From Isoetes taiwanensis (taxonomy: Eukaryota; Streptophyta; Lycopodiopsida; Isoetales; Isoetaceae), in contig JAJEKV010000066.1 of NCBI GenBank assembly GCA_021234155.1, positions 2,841,090-2,905,089 of the forward strand: DNA of 64,000 nucleotides, in the 5' to 3' direction. A program made the translations under genes and the position numbers. Every line of letters starts with the position of its first letter. Position 1 is the first letter of the stretch. Positions 21,664 to 32,419 of the stretch are shown in pieces. The notes under the pieces were generated by a model. That model was not told where the DNA came from. It did not search any database and worked only from the letters and a program-made list of their open reading frames with translations.

Positions 21664-23310
21664 TTCTCCCCTTGAATTGATGTCGCCCGCAAAGATCGGG
21701 GTCTCCCCACCTTGGGAACTTCCTAACCTGCAATCACCCTGATACATACAATATACTACTATATCATTTACACATTTATTAACATTACCTTAAGGTAATA
21801 TTTTTAGAACATTATTACATGATTATATTATGAAATCACTTATCAATTCACAACATCATTAAAACAAAGTTACTCAATAATTCACTTATCATGGCAATTA
21901 AGTTTATCAAAATTCAAATTAACATCCGAGGTACTTTGATTCCTTTGCAACACATTCCAACAAAATTTGTGTTGCAAGTCTTCAGAAGCTCGACCTCCTT
22001 GCCCTCCGTGAGTGCTCTATTGGCCCATGTGTCGATACTACGCTAGTACCATTTAATTATTAATAAAATTTTTGCTATATGGTGACCACCCCACCTATCT
22101 ACATGGATGCATGGCTAATCTCCCAAACAGGAAGAGGATGAATCTTCCATAATGGCCGAGGAGACAACGCCAAAATGCATATATGCCTCTCATGCCTACA
22201 CCCTAGTTGCCCAACAGGAGGATAGGTCCTTCCCCGCATGGGGGGCTTGAAGGCCGATTCCTCCTATCAAAGCATATATGGGTCTAGAGGTGCTTTTCCT
22301 ATGAATGCATCCTTCCATGTCCTCCTTTCTTCGAGGTCGCCTACTCGCGGAAACGTAAGTAGACTTTTCTAATCTACCTTCCACTCTTCCAAGCGAAACG
22401 CCATCATGCCTACATCGACATTACACCACGCCCCTAGAGATCGCCAGAGCGTCTCATCATTTAATAACGCATGCAATCCATACCTAGCATAGGTTGCATG
22501 CGTAGATTATTCTTAACTACACATAGAATTAATCTACACCAATCGACATGCCCGATTTCGATTTTTCGAGATGACCTTGCCGCCCCATTGCTCCATGAAT
22601 TGTGGGTACCGCTTTTAATAGATCCTTCTTAAGTACCCACGCCGCTTTCCAATCGGGCAAGTGCTTCCACTTGACCAAATATTGAGAAACTCTCGATCTC
22701 CTTTGTTTTCTTGAAAGCTTTATCAAGAATCAATTTCGAACTATTTCCAGCCCTCCTCCTCCGCCATTTCCAACAACGTTGAGTGTCCAAGACTTCGCCC
22801 GGATTTGGAGTGTGCTTCTTCAACAAACCGACGCGGAAGACCTTATGAATCTTTAGGTGTGCCGGTAGATCTAATCTGTAGGATTGATTACCTATTCTCT
22901 TGATTATCTTGAAAGGTCCAGCCCCACCCCTGAGCAAGCTTCTTGCAATTCCCCGATCCCGAAGCCACCGCTTCACCTTGATCTTGAGCCACACATTGTC
23001 GCCAACTTCAACTCTCTCGACCGTTCGATGCTTGTCGGCGATGCTCTTCTCGCCGACTCTTTGCCGCTAGGAGATATCCTCGCACTTCTTCCACGAGCCG
23101 CCGTGATATTGGCCAACATGTGTCGTGGAGATTCTACTTTGACACAGATTGTGCCAAGTGTCCGAGTTAGGGCATTGATAGTCGTAATTGATCATAAACG
23201 GCGACATTTGGGATGATTCCCCGCTTGGTGCTATTGTATGCAAACTCACCAAGTGAATAAATTCTTCCCACATACCTTGCTTATTCCGCATATAGTTTCA
23301 GCATGTCCTC
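21664..23310 (-). pseudogene. Truncated second internal region: integrase C-terminus and chromodomain
   Basis: It repeats 10645-12298: PPT, 3' noncoding DNA, chromodomain (22529-22726, with VSQYLVKWKHLPDWKAAWVL) and the integrase C-terminal GPF module (22629-22994, with GGAGPFKIIKRIGNQSYRL and LKIHKVFRVGLLKKHTP). It then reaches the integrase core (NKQGMWEEFIHL, 23067-23291). The GPF/chromodomain junction is in better frame here than in the left copy. It ends abruptly at TCCTCC (23306-23311), where LTR sequence begins. Confidence 0.8.
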
Positions 23311-24033
23311 CACATACATCATAAGAGAACTAAAGAACAAGATCTAATCTATATCATAGAGTTAGGTTCTTTAGTTAGAGTCCGATACCTAGAGATCTAG
23401 AAGGTTGCTATGGGCAATTTAATAGGCTAAACCCACTGATTTTATGACTAAAAGAGGGTTTAAGCTATTAAATTGCCTAAATACCGATCCTTGAGGGGAC
23501 TCCTCCCCGACCGAAAGCTCGACCATCCCGCCAAAACGCCGAACCAAGGGAAACTAAGGGTCCAGCCTCTCCCAAGCAGAAATCTGGAGGCGGTTTTGGC
23601 TCTTGAGGCAGCCAAAACAGAGTTCTAAAGCCCTAGAAACGAAATTGGGCAAGTTAGGGTTTCCTCCTAAATAGACATGGGGTTGGTTAGGGTTTCCAAT
23701 TATCCCCTTTGGCATGTGGGATAATTGGGAATGGGCCCACTTGCCATTAATGGTTAGGTGGCAAAATGTGCCCACATGGAAATGTGTGCATTAATGAATG
23801 TGCACATTGGAGAATGTGCACATTAATTGCACCTATGGGTATGGCCCACTTGGCATAAGGTGTCCATATGGAAATGTGTGCCCACATTAATGTGTATATT
23901 AGTAAATGTGCACATTAATGCCAATGCACATTTCTAGCAAGTTGCCCCTGTGGGCTACCCACTTGGCTTAAAGGCGCGGCACAGAGCCACGGATGGCGGT
24001 AATGATGATTTGGGAGCAAGACAAAGATACGCC
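23311..24033 (-). repeat. Partial LTR (U3 side) of chromovirus
   Basis: 723 bp matching the LTR from 9916 to its end at GATACGCC; the last three bases of the LTR are altered or lost at 24,033. The missing side carries R-U5 and the PBS. The join to integrase sequence at 23,306-23,311 uses the shared hexamer TCCTCC. To the right the hairpin-family DNA resumes. Confidence 0.8.
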
Positions 24034-24135
24034 CCGGGACCGTGATATCGTGGTCGGAACGCCACAAGAATGCCGCCGAACACATTCTTGAGTCTCCGAG
24101 ATTGAGGTGGGTTTATTTTGTTTCTATTTGGTGTT

Positions 24136-24210
24136 TCTCGACTCGCGAAGTCGAAAACTCGCTTCCTTTCAATACCTTTTTCATTCTCGACTCGCGAAGT
24201 CGAAAAACTC
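24136..24210. repeat. Hairpin repeat family, right cluster 1
   Basis: Two hairpins in tandem about 46 bp apart, each TTCTCGACTCGCGAAGTCGA followed by AAAACTCGCTTCC. They lie just upstream of the FCP1-like gene copy and match the left clusters at 3.8 and 7.1-7.4 kb. Confidence 0.7.
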
Positions 24211-24289
24211 GCTTCCTTTTGACAGATGTCATCATTTCGTGGAGTTCCATGTCAACGACCGATCATTGTCAATGGATACCGGCGGTTCA

Positions 24290-25140
24290 CGCCGCGAGGA
24301 GGAGAATGCACTCCCAAAGACAATCCAGAGCAAGACACCGCCACAAAATTTAAAGGACCTCAAAAAGATAATGATCCCAAGATATGGATCCCGGCGAACC
24401 GGAAATATGGTCGAGCCAAACTCCAACCGATCCAATGGGTCCCGCCAAGCTTGTAATATTTGACGCCAATGGAGTATTAGCCGCAGTTGTACCACGATAA
24501 AGACATCCCCGAGATTAACACCTCGCAGATCCCACCAAAACGGAGCATAAAATAGTGTATCCGAGGCCTAGAGCTAAGGAAATTGTTGAATGGTGCCTAG
24601 AACGGGATTCAAAGTGGGCATATGGTCTTGTATGGCAAAGAAAAAAATATTGTCAATGTTCTTGGTGTTCTCGGCCTTCCAGCTTTGAAGTTCAAGTTCG
24701 CTTGAGGAAACGAAAAGGGTCGAAAGCATGTCTGACTTCGATCCAGCCCACCACAAAGGGGAAGCCTATAATGGTGAAAAGGTCGGACAGGTTTATGAGC
24801 AATTCCAGGACTATGGCAAACACAACACGCCGATCATAGACGACTACCCTACAAGTGCTATCATAACGCCGCAAAAATACAATCATTGCTAAGCCATATC
24901 GACCGAAGAGTATGAGACGGATAGGTGGTTGTCCTTCTGACCGCGGTCCTCGCCTTGGCGGAATCCCTCTTTGCCATTCTTGTCGCCGATGTGATTAGGA
25001 ACTATCCGAGCCTCACGGAACCCGATCCAGAGAGCAAGGCGATCATGAAAGCTATGGACGACAAATATTTTGGTGAACAAGAAGAGTGGCCTCTCTCGCC
25101 GATAGTCAAATTGTGTGAATATTGTAAACAAACGTGAACA
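24290..25140 (+). pseudogene. FCP1-like HAD phosphatase gene copy, intronless and frameshifted
   Basis: The plus strand carries the plant FCP1-homology (NIF/HAD) domain. Motif I is KLVIFDANGVLA, with DANG at 24,462-24,473; plant members of this subfamily have DxNG rather than DxDG. It is followed by YPRPRAKEIVEWCLERD and VGIWSCMAKK (24,614-24,646), the counterpart of VGVWSSRTKKN. Then come KGKPIMVK, a C-terminal motif I read as IIDDYPYKC after a 1-nt slip (24,831-24,875), and the tail YPSLTEPDPESKAIMKAMDD, ending at 25,137. At least three frame changes break it. No intron is evident, so it is a retrocopy or a transposon-captured fragment. HAD enzymes of this type dephosphorylate proteins such as the RNA polymerase II CTD. 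Activity of this copy is unlikely as read. Confidence 0.72.
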
Positions 25141-25190
25141 CATGTATTGAACATTTTGTAATGAATATACTTGTATATTGAGTTGCCGCC

Positions 25191-25460
25191 TTTCTCACCA
25201 CGAGCCGAGAAAGGCATGCTTGTCCCGTTGATGAGACCATTTGTATGTTTGATTGTGTGACCGGATGAAGCCACAATCTATTATGATAATGCTTTGTGCA
25301 TTGTATTGGCCTTTCGACTCGCGAAGTCGAGAAAGGCACCGGTTGTCTCGCTGACTAAAACCATTTGTATGCTTCCGCAGGTGATTGGATGCAACCATAT
25401 TCTAATGAGAATGGTTGTACTTTCACTTTTATATACCTTTCTCGACTCGCGAAGTCGAAA
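25191..25460. repeat. Hairpin repeat family, right cluster 2
   Basis: Three copies about 120 bp apart at 25,191-25,215, 25,311-25,338 and 25,437-25,462. The central one is TTTCGACTCGCGAAGTCGAG. Each is followed by AAAGGC-like sequence and a diverged spacer containing CCATTTGTATG. The spacing suggests that a unit of about 122 bp including the hairpin was tandemly duplicated. They lie just after the stop of the FCP1-like copy. Confidence 0.7.
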
Positions 25461-25462
25461 GA

Positions 25463-26344
25463 CACTACTTCCCACGCCATTGGATGCGCTTGTATGGAAT
25501 GAATGTTCTCCATTGTAATTTGATTTCAACATTCTTTTCTTCGCTTTGACTAATGGCACCGTGAATTGTTAATCATACTCTCCTTGCTCCGTGTGGTTCA
25601 AGCAATGCATCCGACACCCAGCACGCATCCCGCCAGTATCACAGAGACCGCCCAAAGGGTACAGATTCCGCCAAGGGCGAAGAAATACCGCTCCGCACGC
25701 ATCCCTGGCCACGCTACACTCTTGCCCTACTTTGGGATAAGGTTGCTCATGAATCTGCACGCCATGCACACCCCGGGATAAAGAACAAAGCGAAGAACAA
25801 AGAGACAGTCCAGAAGCTCAAAGCATCTTGCAAGCATTGCATAACATCCACGAGGTTGGGGAAGGAGCATATTCGATGAAAGGTCATGGGCGAAAGTGGA
25901 GAAGTCCGGGTGGATGTGTCGGGCCTGAGCTCCGCAGGCACCTCCACGTGAGGCATTCCACACTCTTCAAAGTTGCCCCCAAGGCTTACAAATGGGAAGA
26001 AGCCCGCTAGTTAATCCCCTAAGGTGGACCACCTACCAAGATGATGTAATCAGAGTGACAAAGAAGACCACCATGGTCTCAAGGTCCGAAAAATACATTG
26101 TACCTATTCAATTTATTAATAAAAATTCTTTTTCAACTAGATCTTTGGTTTCAATCTTTAATGAATTTTCTTTGTTTCAGTTGCATTGTTCTTGTTCTCG
26201 ACTCGCTAACCAGGGAAAACTGGAGCAAAGCTTGGATGCAGAGTTTTAGACAAAAATTCGAATTAAGGATAGTTTTCGGGTCGGGGTGCTCCTTTTTATG
26301 TAAATTAACAGGGTTCCGAAAAAAAATGGGAATGGAATGAGTCC
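25463..26344. other. End of hairpin-family arm, no gene recognised
   Basis: Plus and minus frames exist (25992-26249, 25727-25963) but none has a recognisable domain. A last half-hairpin (TTCTCGACTCGCTAACC) is near 26,195. Composition shifts to AT-rich at about 26,345, where the composite repeat begins. Confidence 0.4.
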
Positions 26345-28234
26345 CACTTTAATTAAATACGACTTAGATATGACAAATCCCTAGAGACTTGAACGCAAGA
26401 TCTCTTAATGGAGTAGCCACTAACTAGAAATAATGGCAATATTTGAAAAAGATTCAAAACTTGATAATCATACAACAATACAATCTGCCATTTTTTCTTT
26501 GAAATGGATAATTGGATAATTGTGCCATGTGACAATGCCATGATACTTAGAATGTTTTCTTTTTAGATTAACAATAATCATTTTTGGGCATCACACTTCT
26601 TCCTATTTGGACTAATTCAAATTACATCAACACAATAATTCATCGTAGCAAAAAAGGATGAATCGATTCTATGCGATTTGTGAATTATTGTGTGTACTTA
26701 TACTGATATACTGGTGGGGTAATAATGTAAAGTAAATGTGGGAAGTGGGGTGTGGGCCTATATCATGCATATGGGATACTTTTTTCCCCTCTTAACCAAC
26801 TGACGATGTATTTCAAAATCTCAAGTTATGCCCGTGGGATGATTCTTCCATGTTTAACTGTCTCAAAAATACCAGTTAGTTTGCGTTTATGTCCCTTTCA
26901 TTTGGTGATTCAAATCTATCATATTTAAAACTTAAGTAAACAAAAATATCCAGAACAATTGTTAGATCAAATAAACTATAAGCTCATTCAAATTTTCTTG
27001 AATTCTGAAGGAACTTCTACAAGCTGAAAAGTATGATGAGAGAGTTTGTAAAGTAAGGCTACATATAGTTGCTAAAGAAGTTGAAGTTTGTAAAAAGTAT
27101 GAGAAGAGAGTTTGTAAAGTAAGGCTACACATTATTATAAAACATTCAATAAAACATGGACATATTCAGATTTATTAGATAACACTTCAGAAATGGCATT
27201 ATAAGATTATATGTATTCAATTTTTCTTGATTTTGATAAATATTTCAAGTATTACTATTATACGTTTATCCTTAAATTAAAATTATAATAGATACCAAAA
27301 GATAAGATCGCTTTTTAAATAAAATTTTACTTGAATTTATCTAAAATTAAGAATTTTGCGAATATAAAAATTTAAAAATCTTAGCGATTTAATAAATTAA
27401 TAATTTGATAATTACAACAAATTGTAAATAAAATTTGATGGTTTGATGATAGATTCACTTAAAACTATCATGAGAATTTTACAATTTATACCCTCTTAGC
27501 ACAATTAATTTTTTTTTTAGAAAGTTTTAGGTTCACATTGATTAAATAATAAAGTCTGTGTTTTAATAACAAATTTCTAAATAGTTTATTTATGAATTAA
27601 AACACATCAAAAATTGATCAATAATAAACCATTCATTTTTTTTTTGTTAACAGATTAATGTAATCACTTAATTAATTTTAATCCAAAATTTTATTTAACT
27701 AATTTGAAAAAATATTATTTTAATCATATAGAATTCTTCTTATATGAAAAATTAATTTTAAATAGATTGAAGTGAAAATTAATTTTGAAAGCAATTTTTA
27801 TGCTTTAGTAACTATCATATACTTTTGACCTAAAGATAAACTGATAAAATTATTAGATTCAATAAGAGTTGAATCTAACAATCTGAAATACATATAATCT
27901 TATAATGACATCCTTGAGGTAAATTTATTAGATATGAATAAGTCCAGATTTTGTTAAATCTGTTATTATTGCTGAAGAATATTATTATTACATGAATCCC
28001 ATTTTTTCAACACATGAGCCCCATGTTTTCAATTTATCATGCTAGTGAGAGTAATCTGCTATTCAATAAGCGAGAAACATTCTATTGTGGCACTGCAATG
28101 TGTGTAAGGTCCAATCATAGTGGTGCAGCCCTCAAAGAGAAAATCCGTTATATCTAGTATAGCTCATCTGATCTCCATGACCATCTAATCAAAGTTCTAA
28201 GGTTTTCTATCTAGTAACTTATAATTTTATTTTG

Positions 28235-28305
28235 GTAATAGCTTGAGGGTTAGAGCTCTGATTGAGCTTTCATTCACCACAAGGTGCAAATCCCATCGAC
28301 TATCA
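28235..28305 (+). ncRNA. tRNA-derived SINE-like segment, copy 1
   Basis: TAGCTTGAGGGTTAGAGCTC (28,239-28,258) closely resembles a tRNA D-arm/A-box, and GGTGCAAATCCC (28,283-28,294) resembles a T-arm/B-box, at the spacing of an RNA polymerase III internal promoter. Copies at 37,431-37,490 and 59,879-59,942 have the better B-box AGTTCAAATACC. No acceptor stem closes, so it is not a tRNA gene. Confidence 0.55.
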
Positions 28306-29128
28306 ATGGATGGGCAAAAATAGCGTACAACCTTAACTGTCAAATTAGAATTATAATCTTTGTTTCTCAGATAATAATTGTTTGCCTAGTAGACTCTTAT
28401 ATATGCATTTTCCTTTGCTTTCCTTAGTAAAATTAGACTTTTTGTTTCTCACACAACAAGTGTTTGCCTAGTAAACTCTTTGTATATACATTTTCCTCTT
28501 TTTACTTTCCTTAGTAAAATAAGTATTGATCTTTTTTTAACATGATGTTATTTTTGAATAACTTCAAAGAAGAACCCAAAGTTACCATTCGTATTGATGG
28601 GGAGCCCAAAACTTCATGTCGCCAAAAGCAATGCAAAAGCTTAAATTCGTCACCAAATATATGAAGAAAGAGAAAGTCAGGTTGGCACCAAAGAATATAA
28701 CCATCGCGATGGGTAAAGCAGTTGAATGCATATGCTTTTCTTAAATATAAAGAGAGTCATATCTACGTAATTAATTGTATAGGGGGAAGTATGACAAAAT
28801 CATCCTGAATGGAACGGCTTAGATGGAAGTGAGCACTCATAGATTACTATAACCAAAATGTCTTAGTCAACCTCGTGCACGACACAAGAGTCATCATAGG
28901 TAGACACCTAACCCAAGAGCTTGAACTGCTGCCATTAGAACTTAGTTCAACAATAGTTAAGGTTGAAGAATTAACCATAGCTTCCCTAGAGCCTCCGAGG
29001 CATATGTAATTCGTGTAGTAAGACCCTTGCAAATAATAAAAAATCCTTATGGAGTAATGAGGGACCTCTTTTTCAAAGATACCTCGCAAACCCAAAATGG
29101 AAACATAGAACACGAGATCGATAGAAGT

Positions 29129-30690
29129 ATTTTTTCCCCCTTTTTTTGAGGGTAAGTGTATGACATATTAAATAATATGGAAAATAGTGTACGTGACTAG
29201 TAAAATTTAAGCAAGGGCTAGCCTAAACAAGCCGCCACCTAACGCCCTCAAATAACCAATGACATTTGAAGAACATGTAGAATCCTTTTGAATTCTACCA
29301 AGCCTATCCATCTTTTGTTGTAATTTCTTCCAAACTTTCTCGTGGATGAGCTAAAGCCATAAGTGCCACCTCCATGTTAAAAATATTCTTCAAATTATCC
29401 AAAGAAAAAGTGTTGCCCACCTATAACGATCCACATTTATATTTCCGTGATTGTCCACAAGATATATTAACCAAAGAATGTCAAAACTATATCTCCATCT
29501 CAGAACCCTATTATCCCCGGCTATAAACACCGCTGAGCACCGACACCTATGAATGTGGATACCCATAGCCAAGACTCTTTCACCTTGGGGCAAAAGAATA
29601 GATGAGAGAGAGGTTCAAGAGTACCGCATCCAAGTGGGCGCTTGTCATTATGAAGTATCCCCGATGGAGTTTCTCCATAGTGCTAAGCCCCCGTAGTGCT
29701 AACCATCTAAAAAAAATCGCAGCCTTTTTGAACATAGGATTGTTCAGAATTGTTCCAGAGTTGCATAGCTTGAGAAACATCAATGTACAAACCCGCCAAA
29801 GAGCTTTTTGAGGGGAGCCCGACAGAGAAGGCGATAGATAGAACTAACAATGTACTTGTCTTGCCCCCTCGACATGCCCATCGATCATTAGGACCATCCT
29901 TTCTTGAGAGAGCATCCAAGGTACCACATAATTCATAGAATATCTTCTTATCCCCCTCCCCAGCTCCATGGACCTTTCCTTTAAAGCGGGTTCAGGAAAG
30001 CCATCGCATTCGCATACCATCCCATAAATGCCCAACTTTAGTAACTTCTGATTGTCTCCATTTAATGAAAATGCGAGGATGAGTGAGCTAAGAGGTAGTT
30101 ATTTCTGACCATACCAGATGTTCCAAAAATGCTCAATTGTCTAGCCTCCCAAGATGCATCCAAAGCAGAGCAAATAGACTTTGAACTTCTAACCAAGCCT
30201 CCAAAAGCTTTCTCATTACTGGGGATGTGCCTCAAAGCAATTTTGTAGCTATAAAAGAAGGAACCAATTTCTTGACGGGGTAAGGATGGCTTACCTTTTA
30301 AGTGTGTATCTCTGAAGTCAATATTTGACAAAATGCAATGCAGAGGAGGTAATACCATGCAATGCCCTCCATACATATTTCCAAAAATAGTACTTGAGCT
30401 TGGATTGTCAGATCCTTGCATCCCAATCCACCGTCTCTTCTGTCAATACACATTTCAGACCAAGCCACTTTGTGCATTCCTTCCCCCCATATGAATTTCC
30501 TAATAATGACTTGGATTTGACTATAAACACCTTTTTGAGCCACAATAGCCAAGGAGTAGTAAAGGTGGGACGCCAAGGCGCTTTTAGCAAATGCCTTGCC
30601 TTGCCAGTAGAGAAAACCTTTGGATGACCATAATTGTATCTTTTTTTCTCAAGCTATCTAGGATAGGAGTCCATATCCCTTTCAAGTTAT
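29129..30690 (-). mobile_element. 5'-truncated LINE, copy 1
   Basis: A minus-strand non-LTR retrotransposon fragment. Frames in order give the RT thumb region (QIQVIIRKFIWGEGMHKVAW, then DGGLGCKDLTIQAQ, in 30298-30576), a long middle region, and the zf-RVT part (WLALRG, then TMEKLHRGYFIMTSAHLD, 29580-29783). The 3' end is an A-rich tail (T-run at 29,130-29,135 on plus). Flanking repeats GATAGAAGT (29,120-29,128) and GAGATGGAAGT (30,692-30,702) are remnants of a target-site duplication. Copy 2 of the composite repeat has the empty site. The endonuclease and RT catalytic core are missing, so it cannot move on its own. Confidence 0.78.
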
Positions 30691-30725
30691 CAGAGATGGA
30701 AGTTCTATGGTGAAGCTACTAGTAA

Positions 30726-30760
30726 GGATGATGATGATAATAATAATAATAATAATAATA

Positions 30761-30798
<38 letters not shown>

Positions 30799-30816
30799 AT
30801 GATGATGATGATGATG

Positions 30817-30869
<53 letters not shown>

Positions 30870-30870
30870 T

Positions 30871-30916
<46 letters not shown>
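30726..30916. repeat. GAT/AAT/ATC compound microsatellite
   Basis: (GAT)n, (AAT)n and (GAT)n change to (ATC)n at 30,818, giving a long inverted repeat able to fold into a hairpin. Open frames made of poly-Asp, poly-Met, poly-Ile or poly-His on both strands are only readouts of this tract. Confidence 0.95.
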
Positions 30917-31453
30917 ACATATATAAAGATTATAGGGTTCGCAATATTAAGACATATAGAGTTTTTTTTTTTTTCTTTTAGTACAATTTCCACAATATTT
31001 TCCTTAGGTTTGTAACTCTCTGTGTCCTTGGGTTTGTTTTGCATCTTTTGAGCTCTAGGTCGTCGGACTCATTAGGCTTGATGCTTCCTTTTTTGAGAAT
31101 ATGGCGGTGATGTTAAGCTTTGTGTCCTAACAGATGGCATCATATTTAATCTAAATTTTGGTTTATTCGTTACAGGAAATTTGTTTTGTATACTAAACAG
31201 TGGCCAAAAGCTCATATCGTTCTTATGAGTCATAAGTCCTTATGTGTCATGAACCTACGCAAGAACAAGGAAAATACGTGGAAAATACGCAAGAAATACG
31301 GAGGAAATACACCAAGATCGGCAAAGAATCTGATATATAAACAGGAATCAAGAGTACAATGGACCGAAGGCAAGTAGGAACATGAGACAGATTCCTAGAA
31401 GGCTCAAGGCTGGCGTTGAACCTGAATGGTTTGACAAGAAGGAGGTGCCTCCC

Positions 31454-31461
31454 TTATATAT
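31454..31461 (-). promoter_or_regulatory. TATA box of 3' LTR
   Basis: TATATAAG on the minus strand in the context TAGATATATAAGGGAGG, about 70 bp downstream of the heat-shock element. The 5' LTR has the same box at 36,387-36,394, again about 70 bp from its element. This defines U3 and predicts the RNA start near 31,425. Confidence 0.6.
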
Positions 31462-31530
31462 CTAGACCAACAACGTGATCATGCCACTCCAATGGATGAG
31501 ATCGCGCCAAGTGTCGCCCATGCATTTAGG

Positions 31531-31553
31531 TTCTAGAACATTCTAGAACCTTC
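31531..31553. promoter_or_regulatory. Perfect five-unit heat-shock element in 3' LTR
   Basis: Alternating TTC and GAA triplets, each separated by exactly two bases: TTC-GAA-TTC-GAA-TTC (31,531-31,553). This is the binding pattern of trimeric heat-shock factors (nTTCnnGAAn); three units suffice for binding and five is strong. It lies upstream of the TATA box in the element's own orientation and is fully conserved in the 5' LTR at 36,465-36,487. Confidence 0.8.
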
Positions 31554-31606
31554 TGGAGATAGCCCCAATATGAGAAAGACGTGAAGGAATGTCTTCAATA
31601 AATATT

Positions 31607-31681
31607 GGTAGCACACTTGGCAAGGGTGTGTGACTCACAACCGAAGGTTGCGAAGTTCAAACCCCGCCTTGTGCAACTACC
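31607..31681 (+). ncRNA. tRNA-like (Pol III box) segment in 3' LTR
   Basis: A 75-nt stretch begins GGTAG and ends CTACC, which can pair. It has an A-box-like TTGGCAAGGGTG (31,617-31,628) and a B-box AGTTCAAACC (31,654-31,663). The 5' LTR copy (36,539-36,610) has TGGCAGTGGTGC and AGTTCAAACC. It is probably a SINE or tRNA fragment captured by an ancestral LTR; it is not a functional tRNA because the arms pair poorly. Confidence 0.45.
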
Positions 31682-31905
31682 CTTTTGCATCCGTGGACGC
31701 ACCATCTTTTGTACATAGGAGTATACATAAGAGTATAATGTTCGTATGATACGAATATCCGTATGGTCGCCACACCATCCCTCCCACGATGGCGACGAAG
31801 TCCTCGGCCGGGCCTGAGTACTCAGCTTGGCTTATGCGGTAACGCCTAAGAAACTCCGCAATTTTGTCGCATTAGACAGATTCTCGGCAGGCTTCCCGTG
31901 TTCTA

Positions 31906-32391
31906 TCACTTGGCGAAGTAACCTTCCCAATCGACAAAGTAATACAATCGCCAAGAAACTTGGAGTCCGAATCTCTTGAACCTCGAACTCCTCATGATCA
32001 TCAATCTCGACCGGTGGTGGAGGTGGAGGTACTGATCCGAAATGGATTCGCCATATAGGGTTCTAACAAAGACACATGAAACACCGGGTGAAGCCGGATC
32101 GATGGCGTAACTCCGCATCGGAAAGCAAAGATCACCAACTCGCTCAATGATCCGATAGGGACCTAAGCCGGGTAGTCGAAGCTTGTTACAAGGGCGAGCC
32201 GTCGGCAAAATCCCACGCAAGAGCCAAACAACATCACCAATTGCAAAATGAGGAGCGCCCCGGACGAATGCTGACCGCATGATGACGATAACGCGTTTGG
32301 GCCTCGCGAAGATGGTGCCAAGATCATCTTGAAGCATGCGGAGCTTCGAAATTGCCCTAGACCGGATTGACCGAGCCATATCCGTGAGCAA
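31906..32391 (-). pseudogene. Integrase C-terminus (GPY) and chromodomain
   Basis: A long minus-strand frame. DVVWLLRG leads to the GPY module LGPYRIIERVGDL (about 32,128-32,166), a linker, and near its end LYYFVDWEGY (about 31,912-31,950), the chromodomain signature. In other frames the missing part between them continues (PVFHVSLLEPY-like, from frame reading). LGPYRIIERVGDL followed by a PP-x-x-R-HPVFHVS stretch is the arrangement I know from fungal and animal chromoviruses. The chromodomain binds modified histone tails and steers integration. Confidence 0.75.
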
Positions 32392-32419
32392 TCAAAGACC
32401 ACCGGGATGCATGCCGAAA

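Larger units (their letters stand above)
26345..31244 (-). repeat. Composite AT-rich repeat, copy 1 (left part)
   Basis: First of four main copies of a composite unit of about 5 kb. It begins near ATATGACAAATCCCTAGAGAC and runs through AT-rich DNA (27,000-28,500), a SINE-like segment, a conserved noncoding block (CATGTCGCCAAAAGCAATGC at 28,616), a LINE (29,129-30,690), a GAT/ATC microsatellite and GTAAGCTTTGTGTCC-type sequence. It is interrupted at 31,244 by the second Ty3 element and resumes at 36,691. Relative to copies at 49.9 and 60.0 kb it has about 840 extra bp (27,650-28,490). Confidence 0.75.
31245..31774 (-). repeat. 3' LTR of second Ty3 element
   Basis: 530 bp. On the minus strand it runs TGTGGCGACCATACGG...TTCATGACA. 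It matches the 5' LTR through most of its length, including the heat-shock element, TATA box and tRNA-like stretch. A PPT-like GGGAGGGATGG (minus strand, 31,775-31,785) precedes it. It is slightly longer than the 5' LTR because of extra AAAATACG-type repeats near 31,270-31,310. Confidence 0.85.

Noticed and set aside
30682-31044. Long frames of poly-Asp, poly-His, poly-Met and poly-Ile (also at 38,305-38,733 and 53,504-53,834)
   Set aside because: They are translations of GAT/ATC microsatellites in different frames, with no coding sequence on either side.
31607-31681. A functional tRNA gene
   Set aside because: A and B boxes are present, but the D, anticodon and T arms do not pair properly and the stretch lies inside an LTR in two copies.
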